Source: an uncultured Prevotella sp. (lineage in GTDB: Bacteria > Bacteroidota > Bacteroidia > Bacteroidales > Bacteroidaceae). From it: a stretch of DNA of 42,314 bases. Both the position numbers and the translations under genes were made by a program. The stretch spans positions 1-42,314 of the forward strand of contig CAAGIW010000028.1 of the NCBI GenBank assembly GCA_900770025.1, written 5' to 3'. The notes under the pieces are model-generated. The model was not told the DNA's origin, searched no databases, and was given only the letters and a program-made list of their open reading frames with translations. Each line of letters opens with the position of its first letter. Within the stretch, counting starts at the first letter, position 1. Shown in pieces: positions 1 through 7,796 of this stretch.

Positions 1-34
1 ATCTTCAGGGCTTTTTTTGATTCCGTGAGGTTAA

Positions 35-207
35 GAATGAAGATTCTTTAAATGAAGAATGAAGAGTGAAGAATGAAGAATCTTTTAAATGAAGAATGAA
101 GAATTAGGTAAACGAAGAAATGGATAATTCAACATTCGTAACTCGTAACTTGTAATTCAACATTCGTAACTCAAAATTCTGCATTCTTCATTCTTCACTC
201 TTCATTT
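35..207. repeat. Heptamer repeat array in two opposing orientations
   Basis: The first 289 bases hold no convincing gene. Plus-strand heptamers of the form GA[A/G]Tnnn lie at 35-41, 57-77 and 94-107 (mostly GAATGAA or GAGTGAA). From 124 to 207 twelve consecutive heptamers run on the minus strand (GAATGAA, GAGTTAC, GAATGTT, GAATTAC and similar). The two halves are partly complementary and could fold into a long stem. The same heptamer grammar recurs at 14526-14588 and 26812-26902. Seen directly; function unknown. Confidence 0.85.
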
Positions 208-214
208 AAAGTTC

Positions 215-222
215 TATCTTTG
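215..222 (+). promoter_or_regulatory. Candidate -7 box for the first gene
   Basis: TATCTTTG matches the Bacteroidetes TAnnTTTG element about 70 bases before the ATG at 290. No good TTTG is found at the -33 position, so support is moderate. Confidence 0.4.
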
Positions 223-289
223 CAGGGTGAATGGAGGGAGGGTGAATGGTATTTCCTTTCTTTTTTAATTCTTAACTCTTAATTATAAT

Positions 290-880
290 ATGTGTGGATG
301 GGTTACGCGTTGGCGGAATACGCATGGTTATGGGGTTCAATCGCCCACGGATTACCGCTTTCTGAAATATGTGATAAGGGAGCGAGGGGAATACTATGCC
401 TATGCAAACCTGCGTGCCCATGCTGGTATGACAGGGGAGGAGTTGAAAAAAGGGCTTCTTTTCTTTAGAATTGCCAATGCCTTACAGTCTGATGTGTTGT
501 ATGATTCTACAGAAAGTGCAGCAAAGTATGCCCCTTTTTTCTCTGCCGGCTGTGTCAGAATGGAGGTAAGATGCAATGGTGCAAAAGACGGTTGTGCTAT
601 CCCAATGATGACGGATATGGATGAAGCAAGAGGAAAAAGATTACTGTTGCGCTTGTCTTGTCGCGACTATTCGTGTGAGGAGATGGCGAAGCTGTTGAAC
701 AGTTTGCCCTACAATGCGGCAGTCATAGCGGAAGATATAGATTGTGATTCAGACGCACGGGAAAGTTATCGGGCATTGCTTGGTTCAGAAAAAGCAAGGA
801 TTATCTATGACATGCAGACCTTTGCCCTGTGTTTTCTCTTGCCAAACAGATTCAAACAAACCTATTTCATTTATTTCTGA
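290..880 (+). CDS. Conserved Bacteroidales protein of unknown function
   Basis: A 196-residue protein with no signal peptide or membrane segment. Near the N-terminus it reads HGYGVQSPTDYRF, followed about 20 residues later by YYAYANL. This resembles the opening of a Bacteroidetes family annotated as class I SAM-dependent methyltransferases (HG-x-HSPF followed by YYAY). The glycine-rich SAM loop expected after that opening is not obvious, and the protein is short for such an enzyme. It may be a reduced relative or an unrelated protein sharing the opening. The ATG at 290 follows an AT-rich leader. It lies upstream of the cobalamin adenosyltransferase with about 155 bases between, so the two could be co-transcribed. 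Function unassigned. Confidence 0.7.
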   Translation: MCGWVTRWRNTHGYGVQSPTDYRFLKYVIRERGEYYAYANLRAHAGMTGEELKKGLLFFRIANALQSDVLYDSTESAAKYAPFFSAGCVRMEVRCNGAKDGCAIPMMTDMDEARGKRLLLRLSCRDYSCEEMAKLLNSLPYNAAVIAEDIDCDSDARESYRALLGSEKARIIYDMQTFALCFLLPNRFKQTYFIYF

Positions 881-936
881 TGTAGGAAGAGCAGTCTTTG
901 TGATGTTGATAACCGAGTTTAATTCTTAATATCTAA

Positions 937-1046
937 GATGAAATAAATCTCCGATGAAGTAGAATTGAAGATGAAATAATATCGCAGATGAAATAAACCG
1001 CAGATGAAGTAGAATTGAAGATGAAATAAATTGAAGATGAAGATAA
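937..1046 (+). repeat. Seven-unit GATGAARTAR repeat running into a start codon
   Basis: The decamer GATGAA[A/G]TA[A/G] starts at 937, 953, 970, 987, 1003 and 1020, and an altered seventh copy starts at 1036. Spacing alternates between 16 and 17 bases. At a higher level, 936-985 and 986-1035 form an imperfect 50-bp tandem duplication. Each of the first six units contains ATG-AAA-TAA or ATG-AAG-TAG. The seventh contains the ATG (1037) of the following gene, whose second codon is also AAG. Confidence 0.9.
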
Positions 1047-1612
1047 CCAAAGTATATACCCGAAGAGGCGACCGGGGAGAGACAGACCTGGTGGGTGGAC
1101 AGCGAGAGAGTAAGGCCTCTGTGCGTATAGAGTCGTATGGCACGGTGGACGAACTGAATAGTCATGTTGGCCTGCTTGCGGCCATGCTGAGCGACAAGGG
1201 CGGGGCTCCTGCCATAGACGAGGAACTGGAGCGCATACAGAGTTGCCTGTTCAATGTGGGCACCTATCTTGCCACCGACACCAGCAGCACACCCCTCTAT
1301 CCCTCTGCCATGCTGCCCGATGGAGAGGTGCAGAGGTTGGAAACCCTGATAGACGCCATGCAGCGCGACCTGCCGCCATTGCCCGGCTTTGTGTTGCCCG
1401 GAGGCAGCGTGCTTTCAGCCCAAGCCCATGTGTGTCGCACGGTGTGCAGAAGGGCCGAGAGGTGCGTGGTGAGACTATCGGAGCAGACTGATATTGCAGA
1501 TGAAATGTTGTCGTATTTGAACCGTTTGTCAGATTATCTTTTTGTTTTGTCCCGAAAATTGAACTTTGTTGAGAAAGAGGCGGAAAAAATATGGCATAAC
1601 ATTTGCAGATAA
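1037..1612 (+). CDS. pduO: Cob(I)yrinic acid a,c-diamide adenosyltransferase, PduO type
   Basis: This cytoplasmic enzyme transfers the adenosyl group of ATP to cob(I)alamin, giving coenzyme B12. The N-terminal TRRGDRGETDLVGG segment is the family's ATP-binding motif. The conserved SYGTVDELNSHVG follows, and the C-terminal part carries the CRRAER and LNRLSDYLFVLSR signatures of the trimeric PduO fold. At 191 residues the length is normal. A TTG at 1031 is in frame, but the ATG at 1037 gives the expected opening MKITKVYTRRGD. No cobalamin riboswitch is recognisable upstream; instead there is a tandem repeat containing minimal reading frames. B12-dependent mutases or synthases are presumably encoded elsewhere. 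Confidence 0.95.
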   Translation: MKITKVYTRRGDRGETDLVGGQRESKASVRIESYGTVDELNSHVGLLAAMLSDKGGAPAIDEELERIQSCLFNVGTYLATDTSSTPLYPSAMLPDGEVQRLETLIDAMQRDLPPLPGFVLPGGSVLSAQAHVCRTVCRRAERCVVRLSEQTDIADEMLSYLNRLSDYLFVLSRKLNFVEKEAEKIWHNICR

Positions 1613-1632
1613 GGATAAAATGATTACTTTTG
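1602..1632 (+). promoter_or_regulatory. Bacteroidetes promoter for the DUF2795 gene
   Basis: TTTG at 1602-1605 and TACTTTTG at 1625-1632 are separated by 19 bases. This is a near-ideal -33/-7 pair, overlapping the end of the adenosyltransferase gene. Transcription would begin near 1640, giving a leader of about 30 bases. Confidence 0.65.
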
Positions 1633-1668
1633 CGCTTGATTTATACGAACCTCTTAAAATATAATCTT

Positions 1669-1890
1669 ATGTATTGGACACTTGAATTGGCATCTAAACT
1701 TGAGGATGCTCCCTGGCCCGCCACCAAGGATGAGTTGATTGACTATGCAATCCGTTCTGGCGCCCCCCTTGAAGTGCTTGAGAACCTCCAGGAGATTGAG
1801 GACGAGGGCGATGTGTATGAGAGCATAGAAGATATATGGCCTGATTATCCCACCAAAGAGGACTTCCTCTTCAACGAAGACGAATATTAG
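1669..1890 (+). CDS. DUF2795 family small acidic protein
   Basis: A 73-residue acidic cytoplasmic protein starting MYWTLELASKLEDAPWPATK and ending in NEDEY. It matches the highly conserved DUF2795-type protein of Bacteroidetes, of unknown biochemical role. An in-frame TTG at 1630 would add 13 residues, but the ATG at 1669 gives the usual family start and the -7 box overlaps 1630. It has its own promoter and is followed by a strong hairpin, so it is probably monocistronic. The strong conservation and compact transcription unit suggest a housekeeping role, but none is established here. Confidence 0.9.
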   Translation: MYWTLELASKLEDAPWPATKDELIDYAIRSGAPLEVLENLQEIEDEGDVYESIEDIWPDYPTKEDFLFNEDEY

Positions 1891-1916
1891 AAAAGACTTC
1901 TAAACAGGTTTTAATC

Positions 1917-1958
1917 TCAGCGAGACAAACAGACACATGCGTTTGCTTGTCTCGCTGA
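1917..1958 (+). terminator. Hairpin downstream of the DUF2795 gene
   Basis: TCAGCGAGACAA (1917-1928) pairs perfectly with TTGTCTCGCTGA (1947-1958) around an 18-base loop. There is no U-run after it, so it may act as an RNA-stabilising or attenuating hairpin rather than a classical terminator. Confidence 0.5.
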
Positions 1959-2084
1959 TGTGGTATAATACTCAGAAGGTTCGTGACAAATCACACTCTG
2001 GATTCAAATGATCACATGGGGTAGGGAGAATTCGCCTTTTTCATGGAAATGTTGTGTAATCTTGTGGTATAAAAAGAAAAGTGT

Positions 2085-2327
2085 ATGATTCTAAAAATGG
2101 TGCGTGGCTGTATTGCCGACTCGTTGACAGTGGATGGCAAGGAGGAGATAGACTTGACCGATGTGGAGCGTAGAGAAGTTCTGAGGAGGATATTTGAGCA
2201 TCTGAAGCCTGAAAATCTCAACGAGGCGATGCAGGTGCTGATTGAAAGATTTGGCGATTGCGAGACAGACGAAGAGCCTTGCGAAACCTGCGGCGACTAT
2301 GTAGATACCTATACATGGGAGATATAA
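2085..2327 (+). CDS. Small Cys-rich conserved hypothetical protein
   Basis: An 80-residue protein. The first two thirds look helical and charged (DLTDVERREVLRRIFEHLKPENLNEA). The C-terminal third carries four closely grouped cysteine or acidic positions: GDCETDEEPCETCGDYVD. The CETC pair plus the earlier Cys could bind a metal ion, but a fourth ligand is not obvious. I recognise it only as a Bacteroidales hypothetical protein. ATG codons at 2085 and 2097 are both possible; the second removes four residues. A TAATCTTG at 2057-2064 is one mismatch from a -7 box. No operon partner is evident. Confidence 0.65.
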   Translation: MILKMVRGCIADSLTVDGKEEIDLTDVERREVLRRIFEHLKPENLNEAMQVLIERFGDCETDEEPCETCGDYVDTYTWEI

Positions 2328-2901
2328 TTTTGCTGAGTGCAGTTAAGAATCGCTCAAGTGATTGGGAATCTTGGGGGCCGCTGTTGGGCTTGAAGGGGAC
2401 TGGGGCACCCTTCGAGGGGCCTGAATGAGGAAAAATATGTTGCCAAGTCTGCATTCTGTAACACGTTATGAAAGAGATTGATACGTGTTCTTTATGAAAT
2501 GGCAGGACGATTCTGCCTAAAAAGGAGAGCATTTCGCACGAGTATGCGCTGTGTTCTGTACGGAACACCAACAGATTCCGCACGGAACACCAACAGATTC
2601 CGCACGAGAAACCAACACATTCCGCACGGAAAACCAACAGTTTCTGCACGGGAAACCAACAGTTTCTCTTGGGAAAAACAAGCTGAAACTGTTCCTTTCA
2701 TAGTGCAGAGACATGCGAAATGGGTGCTCATCTGCCGCATTCTGCATCACGTAATGCCTTTCCCATCCAAACAGCAGTCCACTTCCCGCCACTCTGGTAG
2801 GGGGAGAGAAAAGTGTGTAGGCTATCGGTTTGCATCCCCCTTCGATGTATATTTATGAAGATTGCCTACAATAAAAAGGCAAGAACAGCGTTTTTAAAGA
2901 C
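2328..2901. other. Long non-coding interval containing a 22-bp array
   Basis: No reading frame here has protein-like composition. Apparent frames on both strands simply read through the tandem array, whose period (22) is not a multiple of three. Apart from the array at 2563-2672 I see no hairpin with a U-run and no good TAnnTTTG promoter for porP. Confidence 0.6.
2563..2672. repeat. 22-bp tandem array 1 (loop CAACA)
   Basis: Five head-to-tail units of exactly 22 bp start at 2563, 2585, 2607, 2629 and 2651. A degraded unit precedes them at 2541-2562. Each carries ACCAACA; the last two show the clean mini-hairpin AAAC-CAACA-GTTT. Units 1 and 2 are identical, and later units drift. There are no unique spacers, so this is not CRISPR. 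Confidence 0.9.
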
Positions 2902-3840
2902 GTGCGATACTATGTTTTGATGATATTGGCAGTATGGATGCTGGTGCCCATCGGTGTGCGGGCGCAGTACGATCCCTCTTTTGCCCATTATTGGGCGATG
3001 GAGCCTTCGTATAATCCTGCTGCTGTGGGAAAGCAGGACAAGATAAATGTGGCCGCCGCCTATAACATGACGCTCACGGGGTTTGAGAACAATCCGCGCA
3101 CAATGTATGCCGGAGCCGACCTGCCTTTCTTCTTCCTGAACCAGTATCATGGTGTGGGCGTGCAGTTCGTCAACGATGAAATCGGCCTTTTTTCGCACAA
3201 AACCTTTGCCCTGCAGTATGCGCTCCGCCTGAAATTGTTTGGGGGTTACCTCTCCACAGGCCTTCATCTCGGGATGCTGAGCGAGTCGTTCGACGGCAGC
3301 AAAGTGGACGTGGAGACACCCGACGACCCCGCCTTTCCCAACTCGCAGGCCACAGGTTCAGCGTTCGACATAGGCGTGGGACTTTATTATCAGCACCGCA
3401 ACTGGTATGCGGCGCTATCTGCCAAGCACCTCAATGCCCCCTCTATGGAGATAGGAGAGCGACAGAACTTCAAGGTGGATATGGCGTATTATTTCACCGG
3501 AGGATACAATATTAAGTTGAGAACTCCGTTTTTAACAATACATCCCTCCCTCTTTGCGCGCACCGATGGGGTGACGTATCGCGTGGATGTGTCGGGCAGG
3601 GTGATGTACACCCACGAAAAACGGGTGATGTATGCAGGCGTGTCATACAGTCCCACCAACTCTGTGACGGTGCTTCTTGGAGGCGATTTTCACGGAGTGC
3701 GCTTGGGCTACAGTTACGAGATATACACCTCTGCCATCAGTTTCGGCAATGGCAGCCATGAGATATTCATAGGTTATCAGACCGACATGAATCTTAAGAA
3801 AAAGGGAAGAAACAAACACAAGAGCGTGCGCCTGCTGTGA
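2902..3840 (+). CDS. porP: PorP/SprF family type IX secretion outer membrane protein
   Basis: A 312-residue predicted outer membrane beta-barrel of the PorP/SprF family. It starts at a GTG, which gives a good signal peptide ending VRAQ. The mature N-terminus YDPSFAHYWAMEPSYNPAAVG matches the family pattern (S-x-y-NPA-G). Alternating beta segments run through to a basic C-terminal tail (KKKGRNKHKS). In the T9SS, PorP-type proteins sit at the outer membrane and link to the PorK/N ring and to cell-surface attachment. It is the first gene of the porP-gldK-gldL-gldM-gldN cluster, in the canonical order. The nearby ATG at 2855 is out of frame. The start is uncertain because a GTG must be used, although family membership is clear. 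Confidence 0.9.
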   Translation: MRYYVLMILAVWMLVPIGVRAQYDPSFAHYWAMEPSYNPAAVGKQDKINVAAAYNMTLTGFENNPRTMYAGADLPFFFLNQYHGVGVQFVNDEIGLFSHKTFALQYALRLKLFGGYLSTGLHLGMLSESFDGSKVDVETPDDPAFPNSQATGSAFDIGVGLYYQHRNWYAALSAKHLNAPSMEIGERQNFKVDMAYYFTGGYNIKLRTPFLTIHPSLFARTDGVTYRVDVSGRVMYTHEKRVMYAGVSYSPTNSVTVLLGGDFHGVRLGYSYEIYTSAISFGNGSHEIFIGYQTDMNLKKKGRNKHKSVRLL

Positions 3841-3927
3841 CCAGCGGCATGAGTGCGCCGATATATATATAACAATGAAAAGAAAAGTGCGGCATGGCGG
3901 CAGCCTGCTTGCAGCAAACAGAAACAA

Positions 3928-5382
3928 ATGAACAGCAATATGAGAAAGAGTGTGAACATCCTATGTGCGCTTGTGGTGCTGGTGCTTACCGGATGCTTTG
4001 GCGGAAAGTCGGCCACTGCCACCGGAGGAGAGGTGACTGGAGTGGGAGGCAGGGCCTTCAGCGAGCCGACGCCATACGGAATGACCCTTATCAAACGCGG
4101 ACATCTGCGGATGGGAATTGAGAAGCAAGACAGTCTTTGGGGCAGGGAAACACCTGTGAGAGACATCTCTGTGGAAGGATTCTGGATGGACGAGACCGAG
4201 ATAACCAATTCGCAGTACCGCCAGTTTGTGCTCTATGTGCGCGACTCCATCCTGCGCGAGCGACTGGCCGACCCCTCGTATGGCGGCGATGAAACCTACA
4301 AGATAGTGGAAGACAAGGAGGGCAATCCGGTGAAACCCCATCTGAACTGGAAAAAGGCGCTGCCCAAAAAGCCCAACGAAGACGAGCAGCGTGCCATAGA
4401 AAGCCTATATACTGTGCATCCCATCACGGGCGAAAAGATGCTGGATGTGAGCCAGCTGAACTATCGTTATGAGATATACGACTACACTGAGGCCGCCAAG
4501 CGCCGCTATCGCAGCACGCCCGAGGAGCGCAACCTGAACACCGACATCAAGGGAAACCCCAACGAGGAGGTGTGGATTTCAAAAGACACGGCCTATGTGG
4601 ATGATGAAGGGCGCATCGTGCGCCGCACTATCAACCGCCCGATGAGCGGTCCGTGGGACTTCCTGAACACATACATCGTGAACATCTATCCCGACACCAC
4701 TTGCTGGGTGAACGATTTTCCCAATGCCGACAACGAGATTTACCTGCGCAACTATTTCAGCAATCCCGCCTATAATGCCTATCCTGTGGTGGGCGTCACC
4801 TGGGAGCAGGCCAATGCTTTCTGCGCATGGCGCACGGAGTATCTGCTCAAAGGATTAGGCGCTGCGGCCCGTTTTGTGCAGCGCTATCGCCTGCCCACCG
4901 AGGCGGAGTGGGAGTTTGCAGCCCGCGGCAAAGACCAGAACGAGTTCCCCTGGGAGCAGAAAGGCAGTGCCAGCAGCAGTGGATGCTACTTTGCCAACTT
5001 CAAACCCGACAACGGAAACTACACCAAGGACGGCAATCTGATATCGAGCAAGGTGGGCATCTATGCCGCCAACAGCAACGGACTCTATGATATGGCGGGC
5101 AATGTGGCCGAGTGGACCAGCACCATCTATACCGAGGCGGGCGTGAACTCCATGAACGACATCAATCCCCAGCTCAAGTATAATGCCGCCATCGAAGACC
5201 CCTACCGGCTGAAAAAGAAGTCGGTGCGTGGCGGTTCATGGAAGGATCCCGAGTCGTACATCCGTTCGGCATGGCGCTCCTATGAATATCAGAACCAGCC
5301 TCGCTCCTACATCGGTTTCCGTTGTGTGCGCAGTTTGGCAAATACAACCAGTGACAAATCCAAAAAATCCAAGAAAAAATGA
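3928..5382 (+). CDS. gldK: GldK/PorK, T9SS ring lipoprotein
   Basis: A lipoprotein of the periplasmic T9SS ring formed with GldN. Starting at ATG 3928 (or 3940) gives a short signal peptide with lipobox LTGC. A GTG at 3853 would put 25 extra residues before it, which is unlikely. The mature part is a formylglycine-generating-enzyme-like (SUMF1) domain: WMDETEITNSQYRQFV early, RLPTEAEWEFAARG and YDMAGNVAEWT in the middle, and VRGGSW...YIGFRCVRS at the end. An insertion rich in charged residues (about residues 95-215) separates the first motif from the rest, as is usual for GldK. In this family the FGE fold is structural rather than catalytic. The stop codon overlaps the gldL start (ATGA), implying translational coupling. 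Confidence 0.96.
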   Translation: MNSNMRKSVNILCALVVLVLTGCFGGKSATATGGEVTGVGGRAFSEPTPYGMTLIKRGHLRMGIEKQDSLWGRETPVRDISVEGFWMDETEITNSQYRQFVLYVRDSILRERLADPSYGGDETYKIVEDKEGNPVKPHLNWKKALPKKPNEDEQRAIESLYTVHPITGEKMLDVSQLNYRYEIYDYTEAAKRRYRSTPEERNLNTDIKGNPNEEVWISKDTAYVDDEGRIVRRTINRPMSGPWDFLNTYIVNIYPDTTCWVNDFPNADNEIYLRNYFSNPAYNAYPVVGVTWEQANAFCAWRTEYLLKGLGAAARFVQRYRLPTEAEWEFAARGKDQNEFPWEQKGSASSSGCYFANFKPDNGNYTKDGNLISSKVGIYAANSNGLYDMAGNVAEWTSTIYTEAGVNSMNDINPQLKYNAAIEDPYRLKKKSVRGGSWKDPESYIRSAWRSYEYQNQPRSYIGFRCVRSLANTTSDKSKKSKKK

Positions 5383-6191
5383 CAGCATACAGCAAATACA
5401 ACATCATCTACCGACTGCAGAAGTGGTTGGATAGTGTACCCGGACAAACCTTCTTGAACTATGCCTACAGTTGGGGTGCGTCTATTGTTATCCTTGGCAC
5501 CCTGTTCAAACTCACCCACTTGCCCGGTGCCAACCTGATGCTGTACTTGGGCATGGGCACCGAGGTGGTGGTGTTCTTCATCTCAGCCTTCGACCGTCCG
5601 TTCGACAAAACAGCGATTGGCAAAGACCTGCCCACCCATTTGGAAGATGAAGACGAGGAAAATGTGGAAGCCGAAGACGACGTTGTGGGTCAAGGCGTGG
5701 CCGGCGGTGCTGTGGTTCAGGGTGGTGGCACCGTCATCATTGGCGGCGCGGGCGGTCTGAACAGCGTGCCCGCAGCAGCTGAGGGCAGTGGTGCCGTGGC
5801 AGCAATGGCCGGAGGCGCTGTGCTGGCAGCAGGCGGTGAGTCGCCAGCGTGGTTGCAGCAGCAACAGCAGATTACCCCCGAGTTGGAAGAAGCCACAGGC
5901 AACTATGTGGACGAACTGAAGAAACTCACTGAGATGCTGGGCAAAGTGGCCGACCAAAGCGAGCGGTTGACACGCGACTCTGAAGAGATGGAGAACCTGA
6001 ACCGCACCCTCACCGGCATCAGCAAGGTATATGAGATGCAGCTCAAGAGTGCCAGCGCACAAATGGGAACGATAGACCAGATCAACGAACAGTCGCGCAA
6101 GATGGCCGAACAGATTGCCGAGCTGAACCGCATCTATGCCCGCATGATAGAGGCAATGACGGTGAACATGAAAATGAAAGAAACCCTTTAA
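5379..6191 (+). CDS. gldL: GldL/PorL, T9SS motor membrane protein
   Basis: The cytoplasmic membrane stator-like half of the proton-driven T9SS motor, working with GldM. Two transmembrane helices lie at about residues 29-46 and 53-70. K44, H47 and E62 fall in or beside them; buried charged residues of this kind are known to matter for GldL function. After a short acidic linker (residues 85-106) there is an unusual Gly/Ala/Val-rich stretch (about 107-150) and a QQQQQ run. A coiled-coil tail rich in Glu, Leu and Asn follows, as in the family. It overlaps the end of gldK by four bases and is followed 27 bases later by gldM. Confidence 0.95.
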   Translation: MTAYSKYNIIYRLQKWLDSVPGQTFLNYAYSWGASIVILGTLFKLTHLPGANLMLYLGMGTEVVVFFISAFDRPFDKTAIGKDLPTHLEDEDEENVEAEDDVVGQGVAGGAVVQGGGTVIIGGAGGLNSVPAAAEGSGAVAAMAGGAVLAAGGESPAWLQQQQQITPELEEATGNYVDELKKLTEMLGKVADQSERLTRDSEEMENLNRTLTGISKVYEMQLKSASAQMGTIDQINEQSRKMAEQIAELNRIYARMIEAMTVNMKMKETL

Positions 6192-6218
6192 GGAACCACA
6201 CGTTCCATCCCCACGCTT

Positions 6219-7784
6219 ATGGCAATAAAGAAAAGACCTGTCTCGCCGCGCCAGAAGATGATCAACCTGATGTATGTCGTCTTGATGGCCATGCTTGCGC
6301 TGAACGTATCCACCGAGGTTCTCAACGGCTTTTCCATCGTAGAGGAAAGCCTGAACCGCACCACCGACAACGCATTGAAGGAGAATCAGGTGATATATGA
6401 TGACTTTGAAGCCCAGCTGAAGGCCAATCCCACCAAGGTGAAGGCCTGGTTTGACAAGGCACAGCAGGTGCGCGCCCTCTGCGACTCGCTGTACAACTTT
6501 GCCGGAGAACTCAAGTTGGCTATCGTGAAAGAGGCCGACGGCGACGATGCCGATGTGAAGAACATCAGGAACAAGGAGGACTTGGAAGCCGCCAATCAGG
6601 TGATGCTGGCACCCGGAAGGGGCAGGGGAGAAGCCCTCTACCAGGCCATCAACAACTTCCGCACCCGCATCCTCACGATGGTGACCGACCCTGCACGCAG
6701 GGAGATTATCAGTAGCAACCTCTCCACCGAGATACCCAAGAATGCCGTTGCCATGGGCAAGAACTGGCAGGAGTATATGTTTGAGGACATGCCCGTGGCT
6801 GCTGCCGTGACACTGCTCTCCAAGTTGCAGAGCGATGTGCGCTATGCTGAGGGCGAGGTGTTGCACTCGCTGGTGGCCAATATCGACATGAAGGATATCC
6901 GTGTCAACTCGCTCAACGCCTTTGTAATTCCCAATTCGCAGACCATTGTGCGCGGCGATCGCTTCTCGGCACGCATCGTGATGGCCGCTGTGGATACCAC
7001 CCAGGTGCCCGACATATATATAGGCAACCGCAAGATGGACCTGAAAGACGGTCTCTATGAAACGGTTTGTGGCAAGACGGGCGACTTTACTCTCAGCGGA
7101 TTCATCGAAACTACCAATGGCGGCGGACAGAAGCTGCGCCGCGATTTTGAACAAAAATATACGGTGGTGGACCCCAGTGCCACGGTGTCTGCCGACCTGA
7201 TGAATGTGCTCTATGCCGGATATAACAACCCACTGAGCATCAGTGTGCCCGGCGTTCCCCTGAACAAAGTGCAGGCAACCATGAGCGGAGGCACTCTGCA
7301 GCCCGTGGGTCCCGGACGCTATATCGCCCGTCCCACCGCAGTGGGCAAGGATGTCACCATCACTGTCACCTCCACCAATACTGGCAGAACGCAGCAGATG
7401 GGGCAATACACCTTCCGTGTGCGCAAGTTGCCCGACCCCACTCCCTATATCACCGTCAAGGATGAGCAGGGCAATCCCATCAGGTTTGTTGGCGGAAACC
7501 TTTCCAAGGCTGCTCTGATGGCGGCCGATGGCATAGGTGCAGCCATCGACGACGGCATTCTTGACATAGGGTTCAAGGTGCTGGAGTTTGAAACCGTGTT
7601 CTACGACAACATGGGCAATGCCGTGCTGATGGCAAGTCAGGGCGACCGCTTCTCGCAGCGACAGAAAGATACGTTCAGAAAACTGACCCGCAACCGCAGG
7701 TTCTATATATCCCGCATCACCGCAGTGGGGCCCGATGGTATCAACCGCAAGCTCAATGCCACCATGGAGGTGATAGTCAAATAA
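6219..7784 (+). CDS. gldM: GldM/PorM, T9SS motor shaft protein
   Basis: A 521-residue inner-membrane protein with one N-terminal transmembrane helix (about residues 17-35, LMYVVLMAMLALNVSTEVL) and a long periplasmic region of four domains. The opening SPRQKMINLMYVVLMAMLALN is diagnostic of GldM. The periplasmic part dimerises and carries motion generated by GldL/GldM to the GldK/GldN ring. Repeated Ig-like beta segments with Gly-Asn-Pro turns (for example GYNNPLSISVPGVP) are visible. Length is normal. It lies in the operon between gldL (27-base gap) and gldN (12-base gap). Confidence 0.97.
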   Translation: MAIKKRPVSPRQKMINLMYVVLMAMLALNVSTEVLNGFSIVEESLNRTTDNALKENQVIYDDFEAQLKANPTKVKAWFDKAQQVRALCDSLYNFAGELKLAIVKEADGDDADVKNIRNKEDLEAANQVMLAPGRGRGEALYQAINNFRTRILTMVTDPARREIISSNLSTEIPKNAVAMGKNWQEYMFEDMPVAAAVTLLSKLQSDVRYAEGEVLHSLVANIDMKDIRVNSLNAFVIPNSQTIVRGDRFSARIVMAAVDTTQVPDIYIGNRKMDLKDGLYETVCGKTGDFTLSGFIETTNGGGQKLRRDFEQKYTVVDPSATVSADLMNVLYAGYNNPLSISVPGVPLNKVQATMSGGTLQPVGPGRYIARPTAVGKDVTITVTSTNTGRTQQMGQYTFRVRKLPDPTPYITVKDEQGNPIRFVGGNLSKAALMAADGIGAAIDDGILDIGFKVLEFETVFYDNMGNAVLMASQGDRFSQRQKDTFRKLTRNRRFYISRITAVGPDGINRKLNATMEVIVK

Positions 7785-7796
7785 TTTACAAAGACC

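Noticed and set aside
937..1036. Cobalamin riboswitch before the adenosyltransferase gene
   Set aside because: No B12-box-like sequence or suitable folded leader is visible; the leader is occupied by the simple repeat.
926..1165. Minus-strand frames over the GATGAARTAR repeat with Phe/His-rich repeats
   Set aside because: They only reflect the complement of the tandem repeat and overlap the secure adenosyltransferase gene.
2563..2672. CRISPR-like array
   Set aside because: All four 22-bp arrays are head-to-tail with no unique spacers between units, units are too short, and no cas gene is present.
2218..2858. Overlapping frames on both strands through the 22-bp array
   Set aside because: Period 22 is not a multiple of three, so the array is open in several frames without coding; the products are repetitive and unlike proteins.
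5583..7406. A 607-codon antisense frame over gldL and gldM
   Set aside because: Same register effect as above; the composition is His- and Gly-rich and the sense genes are secure.
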